Positions 41,253 to 52,080 of a stretch of 64,000 bases of DNA are shown piece by piece (the stretch's first letter is position 1; the number at the start of each line of letters is the position of its first letter). A program made the position numbers and the translations under genes. Source of the stretch: Hyalella azteca (taxonomy: Eukaryota; Arthropoda; Malacostraca; Amphipoda; Hyalellidae); assembly GCF_000764305.2 (NCBI RefSeq), contig NW_025930738.1, positions 1-64,000 of the forward strand, written 5' to 3'. The notes beneath the pieces are model-generated. The model was not told the origin of the DNA. It searched no databases and was given only the letters and a program-made list of their open reading frames with translations.

Positions 41253-44200
41253 CTGCAACAGCATCGAAAATGTCTTAGGGTACGCAGTACGCACACAGTG
41301 AAAGCAGGTTTGCCCGCGCGGGCAACCTGCTCCAACCTGCCACAAGAATGAACATAGAATAATAATGTAAGTGTTCACATTGAAAACCTGTACGAATAGG
41401 CTTCTGTATTCTATGATTTCAGGCGCCAGCCTGAGCAGGTAACCATCACGCTGGCAACCTGCTTTCACTGTGTGCGTACCCTAAGTTACGTTGTCCATTA
41501 TACCAAAACTTGATTCTACTACAGGCCTGTTATACTCGCTTTCACACCATGTGTCCATTTACTGTTCATTATTTTGACAAATATACACAATGAGATGAAT
41601 AATTTTTTATGTAATGAATATTCGTAATTCGTGTAATGAATATTCTTCGTATGATAAATATTCATAATGTGATGAATATTATCACTCGACCGAAATCGAA
41701 ATTATGAATCGTCTCAATCGAGCAATTATTGAAGAGATACTGCAGGATTTAGTCCCATACAAATATCGAAAATGGGACAACTTTAATTTTTTCCAGCTTA
41801 ATATCTGTAAACTTGTCCTCTTAAACGCGGCCAAAAAGTTTTGATATGATAAACTAGCAAATAACACAATCCACTTTAAAACTTTTCGAGGAAGATGGAA
41901 GGAAAGATTGACTTTTCGTACATTTTGACGACCAGGATATTAAAACAAATTCCTGATCGCTGATATGTTTTATCTTAATTCATGAAAATATTGAACATAT
42001 ATGTTAAGTTAGATTTGAAATCAACTAATAGGGTCTACGGTAGGGCCCAAGTGCTAGTTCCATATTTTAGAATTCAAGCAAATCCGAATTAAAAACAACA
42101 GGAGAAAAATGTTTGGCAACCTGATAAATTTTGAAAAATTCATGGTGGCAGATTCAGTACACATGGTGCAAAAGTACGTAATTCGGCAAATTCTGTAATT
42201 TTGACATAACTTGGAGCGACAACTTACCTGGTTTGCTAGGGCGATCTCTTGCTCGTCTGCTCCGATGCGGATTGCATGCTCCAGCGCCATTGCGCCAATC
42301 GTAATCTGGTTGAATAATTTTGTGTAAGCATAATATCTATACTAAAATGATTACCATTAAAAAGGATTACATTTAATATAAGTGAAGTTTTAACTTCAAT
42401 TTTTGTTCGCTGTTTTCATTTTTACAAAATATTGGTATAATTTATGACCAGCGTGCAAAATGGAAAATTGTTTGAAACTTAAATGTCACTTGACATAAAA
42501 CATTATCAAAATGTACCTATTTCTTGAGGTGACCATAAATTTAAATAAACGAAGTTCATTATCGAGCTAGATTCAATTAGAAGCAATTACAAGTTGCCGA
42601 TGCTATGAAACTAATTTTCACAAAACCGCAATCAAATTCATTGCGTTCAAGTCAAATGAACTGTGAAAAATATGATCCTTTCTGTCATCATCAAATGAGA
42701 AAATGCAGAATACATTGAAAAGAAAATCGCAAGGTTTTTTTTACAGTTTATCTACACTCTACAGTCTTCTATCTATTAAAACACTCCTGTAGTCTTCATT
42801 TTAGGTTTACGCCCAATGTCCAGAGGGCATAGGGTTAAAAATGTGGATCGTTTTGACCCGAAGACTACAGAATGGTTAAAGCGAACAATCCGAGTACCTA
42901 GACGGTGGCCTTCGGTATTAACGCATTTTAAGTTTATTTCCAACGCCCAGAGGACATAGGGTCGAAAATGTAGATCTTTTTGACCCGAAGACTACAGGAT
43001 GGTGAAAGCAAACAATCCGAGAACCTGGACGGTGGCCTTCGGTATTAACGCATTTTAAGTTTATTTCCAACGCCCAGAGGACATTATATAGGGTCGGAAA
43101 TGTAGATCTTTTTGACCCGAAGACTACAGGATGGTTAAAGTAAACAATCCGAGAACCTGGACGGTGGCCTTCGGTATTAACGCATTTTAAGTTTATTTCC
43201 AACGCCCAGAGGACATAGGGTCGAAAATGTGGATCTTTTTGACCCGAAGACTACAGGATGGTTAAAGTAAACAATCCGAGAACCTGGACGGTGGCCTTCG
43301 GTATTAACGCAATGGCGACGAAGATTCGCTCTTTGATGTTGAAGCCTGTGCCAAGCGTCATATAGAAAGTCGTGACGAGGCGACACGTCAGGCTGATGCA
43401 CAGCATTGCTAATCCCAGCCCGACAGTGTGAAGGTCCATTTCTCGCAACTGAAAGATCGATCAAACTTCCACAAAAAGGTGACAAGAAATTCTTTAAACG
43501 TTACAAAAGTGTAGAAATAAGCGAAAAAATTCTCTCGAATTATTAAAATGAATTGATCATATAAAAGTCTGATCGAAGCAGTGATTTAATCTGATATTAA
43601 TTATTAACATGCAATTGTCATGCACAACCAATTGCTGGTGGTTCCATGAGGTAATTAATACGTAAAGCTGGCAGCTTACTTGCATCTCGGCGCCGATGAG
43701 GCCATCCAGCATGGGCTGGAAGTAGCCCCATACGAAGATCAGGTGCTGCCCCACGGGGTTGTCACCATCGCCCCAACCCTGCCGCCTGAACCCTTCCGCT
43801 GCTACGAACCCCATGGTAAGCACCGCCAGCGCTCCACCACCGAAAAATTCAATCTGGACCAAGTTAACACAAAAATACGTTACCTCACAAACAAGGGCTA
43901 GATTAAATAGGATTACGTCAAATTTGGACAATCGATCGCGTGTTATTTGGACGGCTAAAATTAGATTTTCCGATGAGGCTGCAGTCGTCCCAAAGTAAAT
44001 TTGTGGAGAAATGGTAGTATGACACATTTTCAGAAAAAAAATACTGCTGATTAGAAGCAGTAATAATTCAAGATTGCAACCTATCTTAATCAACTGAACT
44101 AAATTAAGCAGATGACAGAAGTCAAATTCTACTACACAGAACACACTCAACAATCTTCTCTCTCATGAATCTTAATAGATCTTGATTTGCCAGTGCATTT

Positions 44201-47200
44201 AAAACACGAGTTACATAAATACAGCGACAACTTGAAGCATTTACAACTGCACCGACCTTCCGACTCCCAAAGAATATGAAGAGTCCAGCTGTTAGAAGCA
44301 TGGCAGACAGCCGCAACGAAGGACCTTGCTTGCGTTTGCTAGGCAGAACCCAGCAGATCAGTCCCATCGCGGCCCCAAAAAATAGCCCCATCATCAATGC
44401 AAGAGGCCACTTCAAAATGTGCCACGTCAAGGAACCTGCGCATGCATACAAACAATGATGGTCGTGCATCGTACAGGCGGAAAAATCGTTCTCGCAGGCA
44501 ATAAATACTACTTTAGGTTTAAGTGATGAAATAATATATATATTATAACGTTCCGTAGCCCTGCAGCGACAACTGCAGCAGGCACTGCACTATAATTGGC
44601 GGCGTGACAGCTGTCAAAATGAACCTGAAATAAGGTTTAATTTACCTGTTAATGATATAATATGAATCAATGTTAAATGTTGAACAATGTTTATACTGCT
44701 GATTTTATGGATGGTTTGTTCACTCAAATTTTCTAAGGGAATTAACCTGAACAATCGTCATTATCTTAATTTTACCTGTTGAAAATAAACTTTTTGTAAA
44801 AAATTACAAAAAATTATAATGAATTAAATGATATTTACAAATTATTTTGACAACCAACTCATAGCTTGCGTTTGACCATTTTATATAACATATCTGATTC
44901 TCTAACAAAATTTAGATGCGTGCCCGACTGAAATACGTGCCGTCTTGGACTCGGAGAGCACGTAAATAAGCTTCTCTGGGCAGCTTGCAAGCTCGTCATG
45001 ACTTGGCTCGGCCAACCAGTGTCATACTCTCAGGCGACTATAAAGTCGGAAAAGAGATTTTGAACAGGAGCCAAGCAGATCCATAATATCTTTGCGTGTA
45101 GCAGCTATTCCGCCGAAGCCTTGGTGGCCCCAAAATTTTGATATAGTTTAGGGCTTTAGGCCATGCTCGAAACTCATATGCACTAAGCAGGCCAAACTGT
45201 ACATTAAGGGCAGCATTAAAATTGCAGTGTTATTTTATATATTGTTCGCATGAGACTTCATCCTTATATAAAAAAAGTGAGTAATATACCCAAGCATGAA
45301 GCTCCAAAGCCAAGGAAAGCCGAGTAGAAAATGCGAGACGACAGCAACGACGACGGTCTCGACGATGCACGGCACACTGGAGAGCCTGAAGATCACGAAC
45401 GGCATAGTCTTGAGGACTTTTGGGTCCAAAATCAGTCCTCCTCGGAGAATAATTACCACAACCGCTATGCCCCTGAGGAATGCAGGGCTTTGAATTTTCG
45501 GTGAACCTCTCTTACATGGGTTATTTTATGGATATGGCCAGAATGACTGGACGAATAACCATATAAATATATCTTGCAAGAAATAAATGATGATGATATA
45601 ATAAAAATAGTTTAAAAGTTCTCTGTTAACTGCAGAGAACATTTATAAATACTGACTTGCTTGAAAGACTGTACTTGATAGCAGAGCTGCCTATGGCAGA
45701 CAAACAATGACTACAGCCGTTTGGTTAGTGGCGGATATAGAACGTCATAAATGAATTCACTAGATAATTAGAGTAACTTGTATCATGGATTTAGGGAAAT
45801 TCTTAGAATAATACTGGTGAACCATCACCGAAATGCAATAAATGACATTGTGTAATAATAGAACTTAGTTTTCAGTTTGAACGAAAAAGTTCCATAAATG
45901 GTGAAATTGGCTTTCTCGCGACCCAGTCTGCGAGTAGCAAATTTCAAAAAAAATTCTTCAATTAAAACCCTAACAATGTACATTAGGAGTAAATTTATTA
46001 CAGAATTGGATATATTTTTCGTACAATCATCAAAAACTTCACTTTTCTGCATACATCTGTCTCCGCTTTAGCATAATTTTTTTTTATATTGTGCTACTTG
46101 ATAATAAATCATAATAATTATAATAAACAAAGCGTAAATGACTTGTGTAAGATTTTCTTGTACAACAACGTGATTGGTGATTCATATCATTGTCCAATTA
46201 TATTAAATGGATTTATGTATCCAATTTAATCATTATAAATTTAATTGTGCAGAAATAAAATTAACCGATAACCAAATAGACGACATTACGCACGGCTACG
46301 ATAGAAACTCGAAACTCAAGGTTCTCTTCCTATATATAAATTAAATGACAATTCATTGTTATGATCATTGCCAGGCTGATAAATACGATTTTTAAGTTAA
46401 CAACGGAGGAGTGAGCATAACATATTTGGAACGTATAGTTTAGTAGCCTTGGTGTTGAAGAATAGGCCTGGTTAGGCATGTTAACGATTCTTCCTGAATT
46501 ATCCACAGATCTAAAAATTAGCCTATTGACCATTTCAATGTATGTTTGCACACGAGACGGTAGCTATAATGAGACAAAAGGGCAGGTGACATAGACATAA
46601 GCTGGAGCATAACACGACAAGACATAAGCCATGAGACCAACCTGATAGCGCGAGACCAGCTGAGGTCGATGGCTTCCCCAATGATCTGAATCCCCGGAAG
46701 GTTCCTCAGCGCCACGCCAGACAACATCATCCCTGGGAGCGGGGGCAACCCACATGCCTGAGTAACGTTGAGGAATATTATCATCGTTTAGACTTTAGCA
46801 TTATAGAGAAAAGATGAAATGTTACAATTTTGAGATATAATAAATTAACGTTTACTGAATACCAATGCATGCAGATTGTTTGAGAAGTGAGTTATGTGTA
46901 AATTGGAGCGTACTAGAAATGCCAATGATGTAAAAAAGAGAGAAGCAAATGTTTCGGAAAATGAGTTACAAACAGCGGGAAAAAATATACGATATTTTTT
47001 TGTACATTTTATAATGCATGGAAACGCAAGAAAATGTATATAAAATGCAAGAATATTATTCTTGTTGAAGTAATGACAAAAAGCTGAAACCGCACATTAA
47101 TTCACAAAGAATCCATTAATATAATTCGGCTTCACAAAGCTGAAAACAAGGCGAAGCCGAATTAAATTGCAGCCAAATCAAGGGAACACCAAGAAAATTC

Positions 47201-50200
47201 TGCCATCCCTTGTAACTATGTCACCACGAGAAGCTTCAAAAATCGAAAAAATGAAGCACACAAATCATAACTCTAAAATGTGAAATGTTAGATTACTTGT
47301 GAAACTTTGCCACCGATCACTGAGGCGACGTAAACGACGAGAACTTTTTTTTGAAAAATGAGTTACAAACATTGGGGAGAAAAGCACGAGATTGTTTTCT
47401 TCATTTTTCAATGCATGGAATCGCAAGAAAATGTATATAAATTACAATAAATGCCAAAAACTGAAAGCACACACTGACAACAAGGCGATGCCGAAATAAA
47501 GCGCAGCCAAATTATTGAAGGAACACCAAGAAAATTCTGCCATCCCTTGTAACTATGTCACCACGAGAAGCTTCAAAAATCGAAAAAATGAAGCACACAA
47601 ATCATAACTCTAAAATGTGAAATGTTAGATTACTTGTGAAACTTTGCCACCGATCACTGAGGCGACGTAAACGACGAGAAGAGAGAACAAGTTTCCACCC
47701 GCAGCAGCGACGTCGCCAGCCATGAAGTACAGCGCCCCCCAGACCAGCAGTAGCAAGGATACGAACGTCAACACCTTGCCCGCCTGACACGTTCATATCA
47801 ATCGGTATGGTAGTGAGGCAGGCCCATGTCATCACACAGTAGTTACTGATGAACGAGGTTAGGTAAGGTTAAATTAGGTTAGGCTAGGCTATGTTAGGTT
47901 TGGTTAGGTTAGGTTAAGTTAGGTTAGGTTGGGCTTAGGTTTTGGTTGGGTTTAGGGTCAGGTTAGGTCAGGCAGGTCGGGTCGGGTCGGTTTGGGTTGG
48001 GATTTTTGGGATTTTAGGTTTATGAGTTTTCCCGGTTTTTGGGCCGGGTTTGGTTATGTTGGGTTGGGTTGGTTGGGTTAGGTTGCGTTGAGTTAGGTTA
48101 GGTTGGATTAGTTGGGGTTGGGTCAGGTTGGGTTGAGTTAGGTTGGGTTAAGTTGGGTTGGGTTTATCTAATATTGCGGTGCCTTTTCCAGTTCCAGAAT
48201 TGCTGTGCGCTCTCTAGATCTCGTATTGCACGCTTTTCATGGTACGGTATTACTGTACTGTTTTTAGATCTAGCATTGCCGTACTGTTGTTCCCAGATCA
48301 CTTGCCCGTGCGACAATATTGTCCCAAATTGCAAGATGTATTTAAAATTCATACATTAACTTTGTAACTTCAGTTGGTAATATTAATAACTTTTTGTAAC
48401 AGATTTATTTTTTACCAATCTTATTATATCCCTCGTCACCATCGAATTTTCGGTTCACGCATTCACCAGATCTCAGCCCTTTTTCTCTTTCCTGCATTGG
48501 AAAATATTCCTAACAGCCGTTATTTCGGTACTGATGAAAACATTCTGGTTCACAAAAAAATCCAGTAGAATGAACTTCATACCAGCTGAAAAGTTTTGGC
48601 ATTGTTTATTATATTATATCACAGTTCTCACTGTCAGTGGGAACTATTATGCACATATTACTCCTCAATTAGTGGTCCAGCCACTTATTTTGCACCCACC
48701 TTGCCGTAGGGAGAGCACGTGAAGACGCATTCGAGGTTATCGCTTGTATTTGGGGTTGTAGGCGATGTGTCATCCAGCGTGGCGGGTGAGCACCAGTCGC
48801 AATTCAGTAGACGCGATCCCAGATAAGACAGTCCACGAACCACTGTGTTCATGCTGCCTAGATCTGCACTAGATAAGAGCACCAGTTACTCTCTTAACCC
48901 TTCCGTCACGGATACATTTACCGTCCTCAATGCTATTCGTACCTAGTGTTTTGGGACCGATAAGTCCCGTCCGTCACGAAACGTTAGGCTTGAGTTTGTT
49001 TAGGGTATTAGTTTAGAAGAACTTTAAGAAAATTTGTGCCTTAATTATTTTTTTGAAGTTATAACTAACGATTTTCAGTTCCTAAGAGTTTATCAATGAA
49101 ATTTCTAGCATAGTAGAGAAAAATTAATTATCGACAATTTTCACTAAAGAGACTCTGTTGAACTCATTAACATGCCGAAGAACTTGACTATCAGAAAAAT
49201 TAATCATAGTAAGTAGGAGTCTTGTGTGGTGACTTTAATTGAAGTCAAGTCTAATGTGATGACTATAGTCGGAGAAAAGTCTTATGTGAAGACTGTAGTC
49301 CAAGTCAAGTCTCCTGTGGTGGTCGTAATTAAAGTCAAGTCTTTGTGATGACTGTAGTCGCTGTCCATATGTGGTGGTAGAAGTCGACGTAAAGTCATAT
49401 GTGGTGACTGTAGTTGATTTCAAGTCATGTGTGGTGGCTGCATTCGAAGTCCAGTCTTATGTGAGCGGTGGCTGTAGTCGAAATCCAGTCTTATGTGTGT
49501 GGTGGCTGTAGGCAAAGTCCAGTCTTATGTGTTTGGTGGCTGTAAGCGAAGTCCAGTCATATGTGTTTGGTGGCTGTAATCGAAGTCCAGTCTTATGTGT
49601 GTGGTGGCTGTAGGCGAAGTCCAGTCATATGTGTGTGATGGCTGTAGTCGAAGTCCAGTCTTAAGTGTATGGTGGCTGTAGGCGAAGTCCAGTCATACAT
49701 GTGTTTGGTGGCTGTAGTCGAAGTCCAGTCATATGTGTGTGATAGCTGTAGGCGAAGTCCAGTCTTATGTGTGTGGTGGCTGTAATCGAAGTCCAGTCTT
49801 AAGTGTGTGGTGGCTGTAATCGAAGTCCAGTCTTAAGTGTGTGGTGGCTGTAATCGAAGTCCAGTCTTATGTGTGTGATGGCTGTAATCGAAGTCCAGTC
49901 TTATGTGTGTGATAGCTGTAGGCGAAGTCCAGTCTTATGTGTGTGGTGGCTGTAGGCGAAGTCCAGTCTTATGTGTGTGGTGGCTGTAATCGAAGTCCAG
50001 TCTTATGTGTGTGGTGGCTGTAATCGAAGTCCAGTCATATGTGTGTGGTGGCTGCATGTAATCGAAGCCCAGTCTTATGTGTGTGGTGGCTGTAGGCGAA
50101 GTCCAGTCTTAAGTGTGTGGTGGCTGTAATCGAAGTCCAGTCTTAGGTGTGTGATGGCTGTAATCGAAGCCCAGTCTTATGTGTGTGGTGGCTGTAATCG

Positions 50201-51712
50201 AAGCCCAGTCTTAAGTGTGTGGTGGCTGTAATCGCAGTCCAGTCTTAGGTGTGTGATGGCTGTAATCGAAGTCCAGTCTTATGTGTGTGATGGCTGTAAT
50301 CGAAGTCCAGTCTTATGTGTGTGGTGGCTGTAATCGAAGTCCAGTCTTATGTGTGTGGTGGCTGTAATTAAAGTCAAGTCTCTCGCACTGACCGCCTCGT
50401 GCGTTGTCGTGATCCCCGTCTGCTGACTCATCGCTCGAAACCTTCTTATCGCTCAACAGGTCATAAGGCTGCTCTTCTTTGATGGTTCCTCCTGTAAAGA
50501 AACCTGCTCCGGTGTTAATGCCGTATATGTATAGCTTTATAATTTATTCATATTTGTAAAGCTTTTCATGTCGTCTTTAATCTGTGCTCGATCAAATTAT
50601 CGAAATTCTTCTGCTTAATCCGAGTGAATCAACTATTGATTGGCTCATAAAAAAAATTATTCTATCTAGAATCATGAATTTCCAGAAAAGAAAACAGAAT
50701 AATTTTAGTCTTAAATTTGCTAGCAGCAATGTATGATGGCGAGCAGATTGAATTGATGAAATGTTTTCAATTTATATCAGATGGCACCATATGAAAGCCG
50801 TTGGCGAAAAAGATAGAAGACCGCCTCCATTATCCTCATATTTTGTTATGGGCTTTTCGTGTAAATGCTAAGGCTCCGACAACGTCGCGAATGCTACATT
50901 TATTGGTATTGATTTCGACGGTGGCCTCAAAGTGTTCTGAGTAAAATCATTGGCGGGCAGACTGCAAAGCCAGAGGGAACTCGGACCATTCGAAATACAG
51001 TACATGGAATGGTAAAGATATTCAAATTCAACTTGGTGCTTACATACAAAATCAGATTAAGTTAGTGAGGAAAGTCTAGCATGAGTTGGAATTACCCCAG
51101 GACTCCTGATCCGATATAGGTAATGTATTGTAATCAATTTGTATGTTATAATAGCTTTTATTATAGTAAGGCCCACTAAAAATGATTGGACCCAGATAGA
51201 GATGAAGTTTAAGAATTGAATAGTCATAATCTTACCAGGAAGAAGAGATCTTCGCCGTATATTGGAAGAGTACGAAGGATCTGGCAACAAAGTCTTGCTG
51301 AGTGAAGAACCTGACACCGCAATGAAAGGCATTGAAGCGCGCCTTTTAGCTGCATCAGAGGCTGATGAGGTGTCAGTGTCTCTTAAAAATTTTGAGCTTT
51401 CGGTCGGACTTAGGAAAGTTGAACCAAGCTTAGGCGATTTTATAACATTAGCCTCGGCAAGATCTACAGCAAGGTTATCGTAGGCCCCTGAGGTTTGATG
51501 AACCACTGGGATTTTGGTGGTCTCTCCAGACATCTCTGAATTATCGTTGATGCAGATGATAGGCAGTATTGTGAGGCCTGAATTGTTGGGGCCGTTGCAG
51601 TGTGAGGCGCCGACGTCGGTGATGAGAGACATGGAAGTCGTGCAGCTCATGCAGTCTATGTTATCGTTGTCGCCATCGGGAGCGCGGGAGAACGTGTTCT
51701 CAGCTTCAGAAC
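41130..51712 (-). CDS. SLC9B: NHA/SLC9B antiporter copy C (gene span, exon 7 truncated)
   Basis: Third and most complete antiporter gene. Exons: E1 51236-51712, E2 50393-50491, E3 48700-48863, E4 47634-47783, E5 46642-46757, E6 45290-45472, E7 44549-44624 (truncated), E8 44257-44435, E9 43680-43853, E10 43284-43448, E11 42228-42305, E12 41130-41252. All introns are GT/AG and phases agree with A and B. E7 lacks about 100 bp encoding the ion-binding helix, breaking the frame into E8; skipping E7 also breaks it. There is no N here, so this is either a true deletion (pseudogene) or a silent assembly error. E1 is open upstream to an acceptor, so the start codon lies in an unseen upstream exon or at 51650. 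Confidence 0.85.
42228..42305 (-). CDS. SLC9B: Copy C exon 11
   Basis: 78 bp, acceptor CAACCAG, donor AACCAG|GTAAGT. Reads ITIGAMALEHAIRIGADEQE and IALANQ. Its neighbouring introns (41253-42227 and 42306-42810) show nothing else. Confidence 0.88.
42811..43316 (+). repeat. 127-132 bp tandem repeat built from the exon 10 donor region
   Basis: About four units; CAACGCCCAGAGGACAT starts at 42941, 43068 and 43200, with a diverged unit near 42811. Each contains GAGAACCTGGACGGTGGCCT, which is the 3' end of exon 10 plus its splice donor in reverse, so three extra copies of CTGTCCAG|GTTCTCGG-type boundaries lie downstream of the real exon. Confidence 0.92.
43284..43448 (-). CDS. SLC9B: Copy C exon 10 (PKATVQ motif)
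   Basis: 165 bp, acceptor ATCTTTCAG, donor GTCCAG|GTTCTC. Reads LREMDLHTVGLGLAMLCISL, conserved Arg in TCRLVTTFY, then NIKERIFVAIALIPKATVQ. The usual WLPKAT is LIPKAT, consistent with relaxed constraint or simple divergence. Confidence 0.9.
43680..43853 (-). CDS. SLC9B: Copy C exon 9
   Basis: 174 bp, phase 0-0, acceptor TTGGTCCAG, donor TGCAA|GTAAGC. Reads IEFFGGGALAVLTMGFVAAE and later FVWGYFQPMLDGLIGAEMQ, matching NHA2 GGLCTLVMAFLAG and IFQPLLFGLIGAEV. Only copy with this exon; A and B lose it in assembly gaps. Confidence 0.92.
44257..44435 (-). CDS. SLC9B: Copy C exon 8
   Basis: 179 bp (2+177), acceptor GCATGCGCAG, donor CGGAAG|GTCGGT. Reads SLTWHILKWPLALMMGLFFG, AAMGLICWVLPSKRKQGPSL, RLSAMLLTAGLFIFFGSRK. 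Corresponds to the NHA2 stretch VLRGVLEVVIGVATGSVLGFF and the following helix. Confidence 0.88.
44549..44624 (-). pseudogene. SLC9B: Copy C exon 7, truncated
   Basis: Acceptor ATTTCAG, then FILTAVTPPIIVQCLLQLSL and QGYGT, aligning with the first 25 residues of copy A E7. At 44549 homology stops at an AT-rich palindrome (TTATAATATATATATTA). The remaining half, ending in the ion-binding helix, is absent, and only about 110 bases separate this from E8. No good donor: GTTATA would leave the wrong phase. Confidence 0.82.
45290..45472 (-). CDS. SLC9B: Copy C exon 6
   Basis: 183 bp, acceptor ATTCCTCAG, donor CTTGG|GTATAT. Reads GIAVVVIILRGGLILDPKVL, then FRLSSVPCIVETVVVAV and LGFPWLWSFMLG. Introns on both sides (44625-45289, 45473-46641) show no other exon. 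Confidence 0.92.
46642..46757 (-). CDS. SLC9B: Copy C exon 5
   Basis: 116 bp, acceptor GTTACTCAG, donor ATCAG|GTTGGT. Reads ACGLPPLPGMMLSGVALRNL, then PGIQIIGEAIDLSWSRAIR. This intact copy sets the frame against which the copy A insertion is judged. Confidence 0.92.
46956..47683 (+). repeat. Tandem duplication reaching into exon 4 (copy C)
   Basis: Two diverged units (about 46956-47343 and 47350-47683), near-identical over their last 170 bp. Both include the 3' end of E4 and its donor. The downstream unit is cut off inside the exon, leaving a 47-bp exon 4 stub at 47297-47343. Confidence 0.88.
47297..47343 (-). pseudogene. SLC9B: Exon 4 stub from local duplication
   Basis: Last 47 bases of E4 (VVYVASVIGGKVSQ region) with its donor ACAA|GTAATC but no acceptor. 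Produced by the tandem duplication; could offer a competing donor to splicing. Confidence 0.8.
47634..47783 (-). CDS. SLC9B: Copy C exon 4
   Basis: 150 bp, acceptor ACGTGTCAG, donor TCACAA|GTAATC. Reads AGKVLTFVSLLLLVWGALYF, then MAGDVAAAGGNLFSLLVVYV and ASVIGGKVSQ. Confidence 0.92.
47858..48170 (+). repeat. Degenerate (TTAGG)n-like tract in copy C intron 3
   Basis: Long run of AGGTTAGGTTAGGTT and GGGTT variants, about 310 bp. TTAGG is the ancestral arthropod telomere repeat, but the variants and intronic position make this an interstitial simple repeat, not a telomere. Confidence 0.8.
48700..48863 (-). CDS. SLC9B: Copy C exon 3
   Basis: 164 bp (2+162), acceptor TAGTGCAG, donor CAAG|GTGGGT. 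Reads LGSMNTVVRGLSYLGSRLLN, then SPATLDDTSPTTPNTSDN and VFTCSPYGK. CSPYG corresponds to CPPHG just before the first NHA2 helix. Confidence 0.85.
49217..50384 (+). repeat. 34-bp minisatellite, roughly 33 units, at the 5' end of copy C intron 2
   Basis: Unit GTCCAGTCTTATGTGTGTGG plus TGGCTGTAATCGAA. The central part is very regular; the left end (49217-49440) is degenerate. In gene orientation the array starts about 9 bases after the E2 donor. Not coding. Confidence 0.95.
50393..50491 (-). CDS. SLC9B: Copy C exon 2
   Basis: 99 bp (2+96+1), acceptor TCTTTACAG, donor GGCG|GTCAGT. Reads GTIKEEQPYDLLSDKKVSSD, then ESADGDHDNARG. Acidic cytoplasmic segment, same length and phases as copy B. Intron 1 (50492-51235) holds nothing else. 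Confidence 0.8.
51236..51712 (-). CDS. SLC9B: Copy C exon 1 (N-terminus)
   Basis: 477 bp fully open from acceptor TTCTACAG to donor CCTGG|GTAAGA (2+474+1). Begins SEAENTFSRAPDGDNDNIDC; contains a Met at 51650 (MSCTTSMSLITDVG) and at 51533 (MSGETTKIPVVHQTSGAYDN, then LAVDLAE). The last Met is the one aligned with the starts of A and B, but the open upstream part suggests translation begins earlier, in an upstream exon ending in phase 1. Confidence 0.75.
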
Positions 51713-51754
51713 CTGTAGAACACTATTCAGTTCAAGCTATAAAATTGATTATAC

Positions 51755-52080
51755 AATAATAAGCGTTTAAAATTACTTTTTAAAGTCAACACTCCTAAAG
51801 AATCCGGTGTCTACGATATTACACATGGAAATTGAATTTCTAATTTTATTTTCATATGTTAAAAACAAATAATTATTATTTTTTTAATGTTGAAAAATTA
51901 AATTTTCAAAGCGATTTATTCTGTCAATTGATTCATGCGTTGTCTCCGGCTTTACGCAAGTGTGCAATATTTCAGATCGATTGGAGATGTAGAAGTGTGT
52001 TAAATATCGATTATTAGATTTGTGGCAGACAAACAAATAACAATAAGTGAATTTAAAGAGAGGTGTTGTAAAAGAGTTCA
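51755..52080 (+). repeat. Dispersed repeat family, copy 2
   Basis: Aligns with 516-1340 without the 169-bp amplification: CTTTTTAAAGTCAACACTCC at left, core TCAATTGATTCATGCGTTGT, AGAGGTGTTGTAAAA at right. Lies just upstream of copy C exon 1. Confidence 0.7.

Noticed and set aside
43680..43998. Plus-strand ORFs opposite copy C exon 9
   Set aside because: Antisense shadows of a GC-rich exon.
47858..48170. Telomere end
   Set aside because: TTAGG-like but highly variable, embedded in intron 3 of copy C with unique DNA on both sides.
49217..50384. CRISPR-like regular repeats
   Set aside because: Units are contiguous without unique spacers, in a eukaryotic intron; this is a minisatellite.
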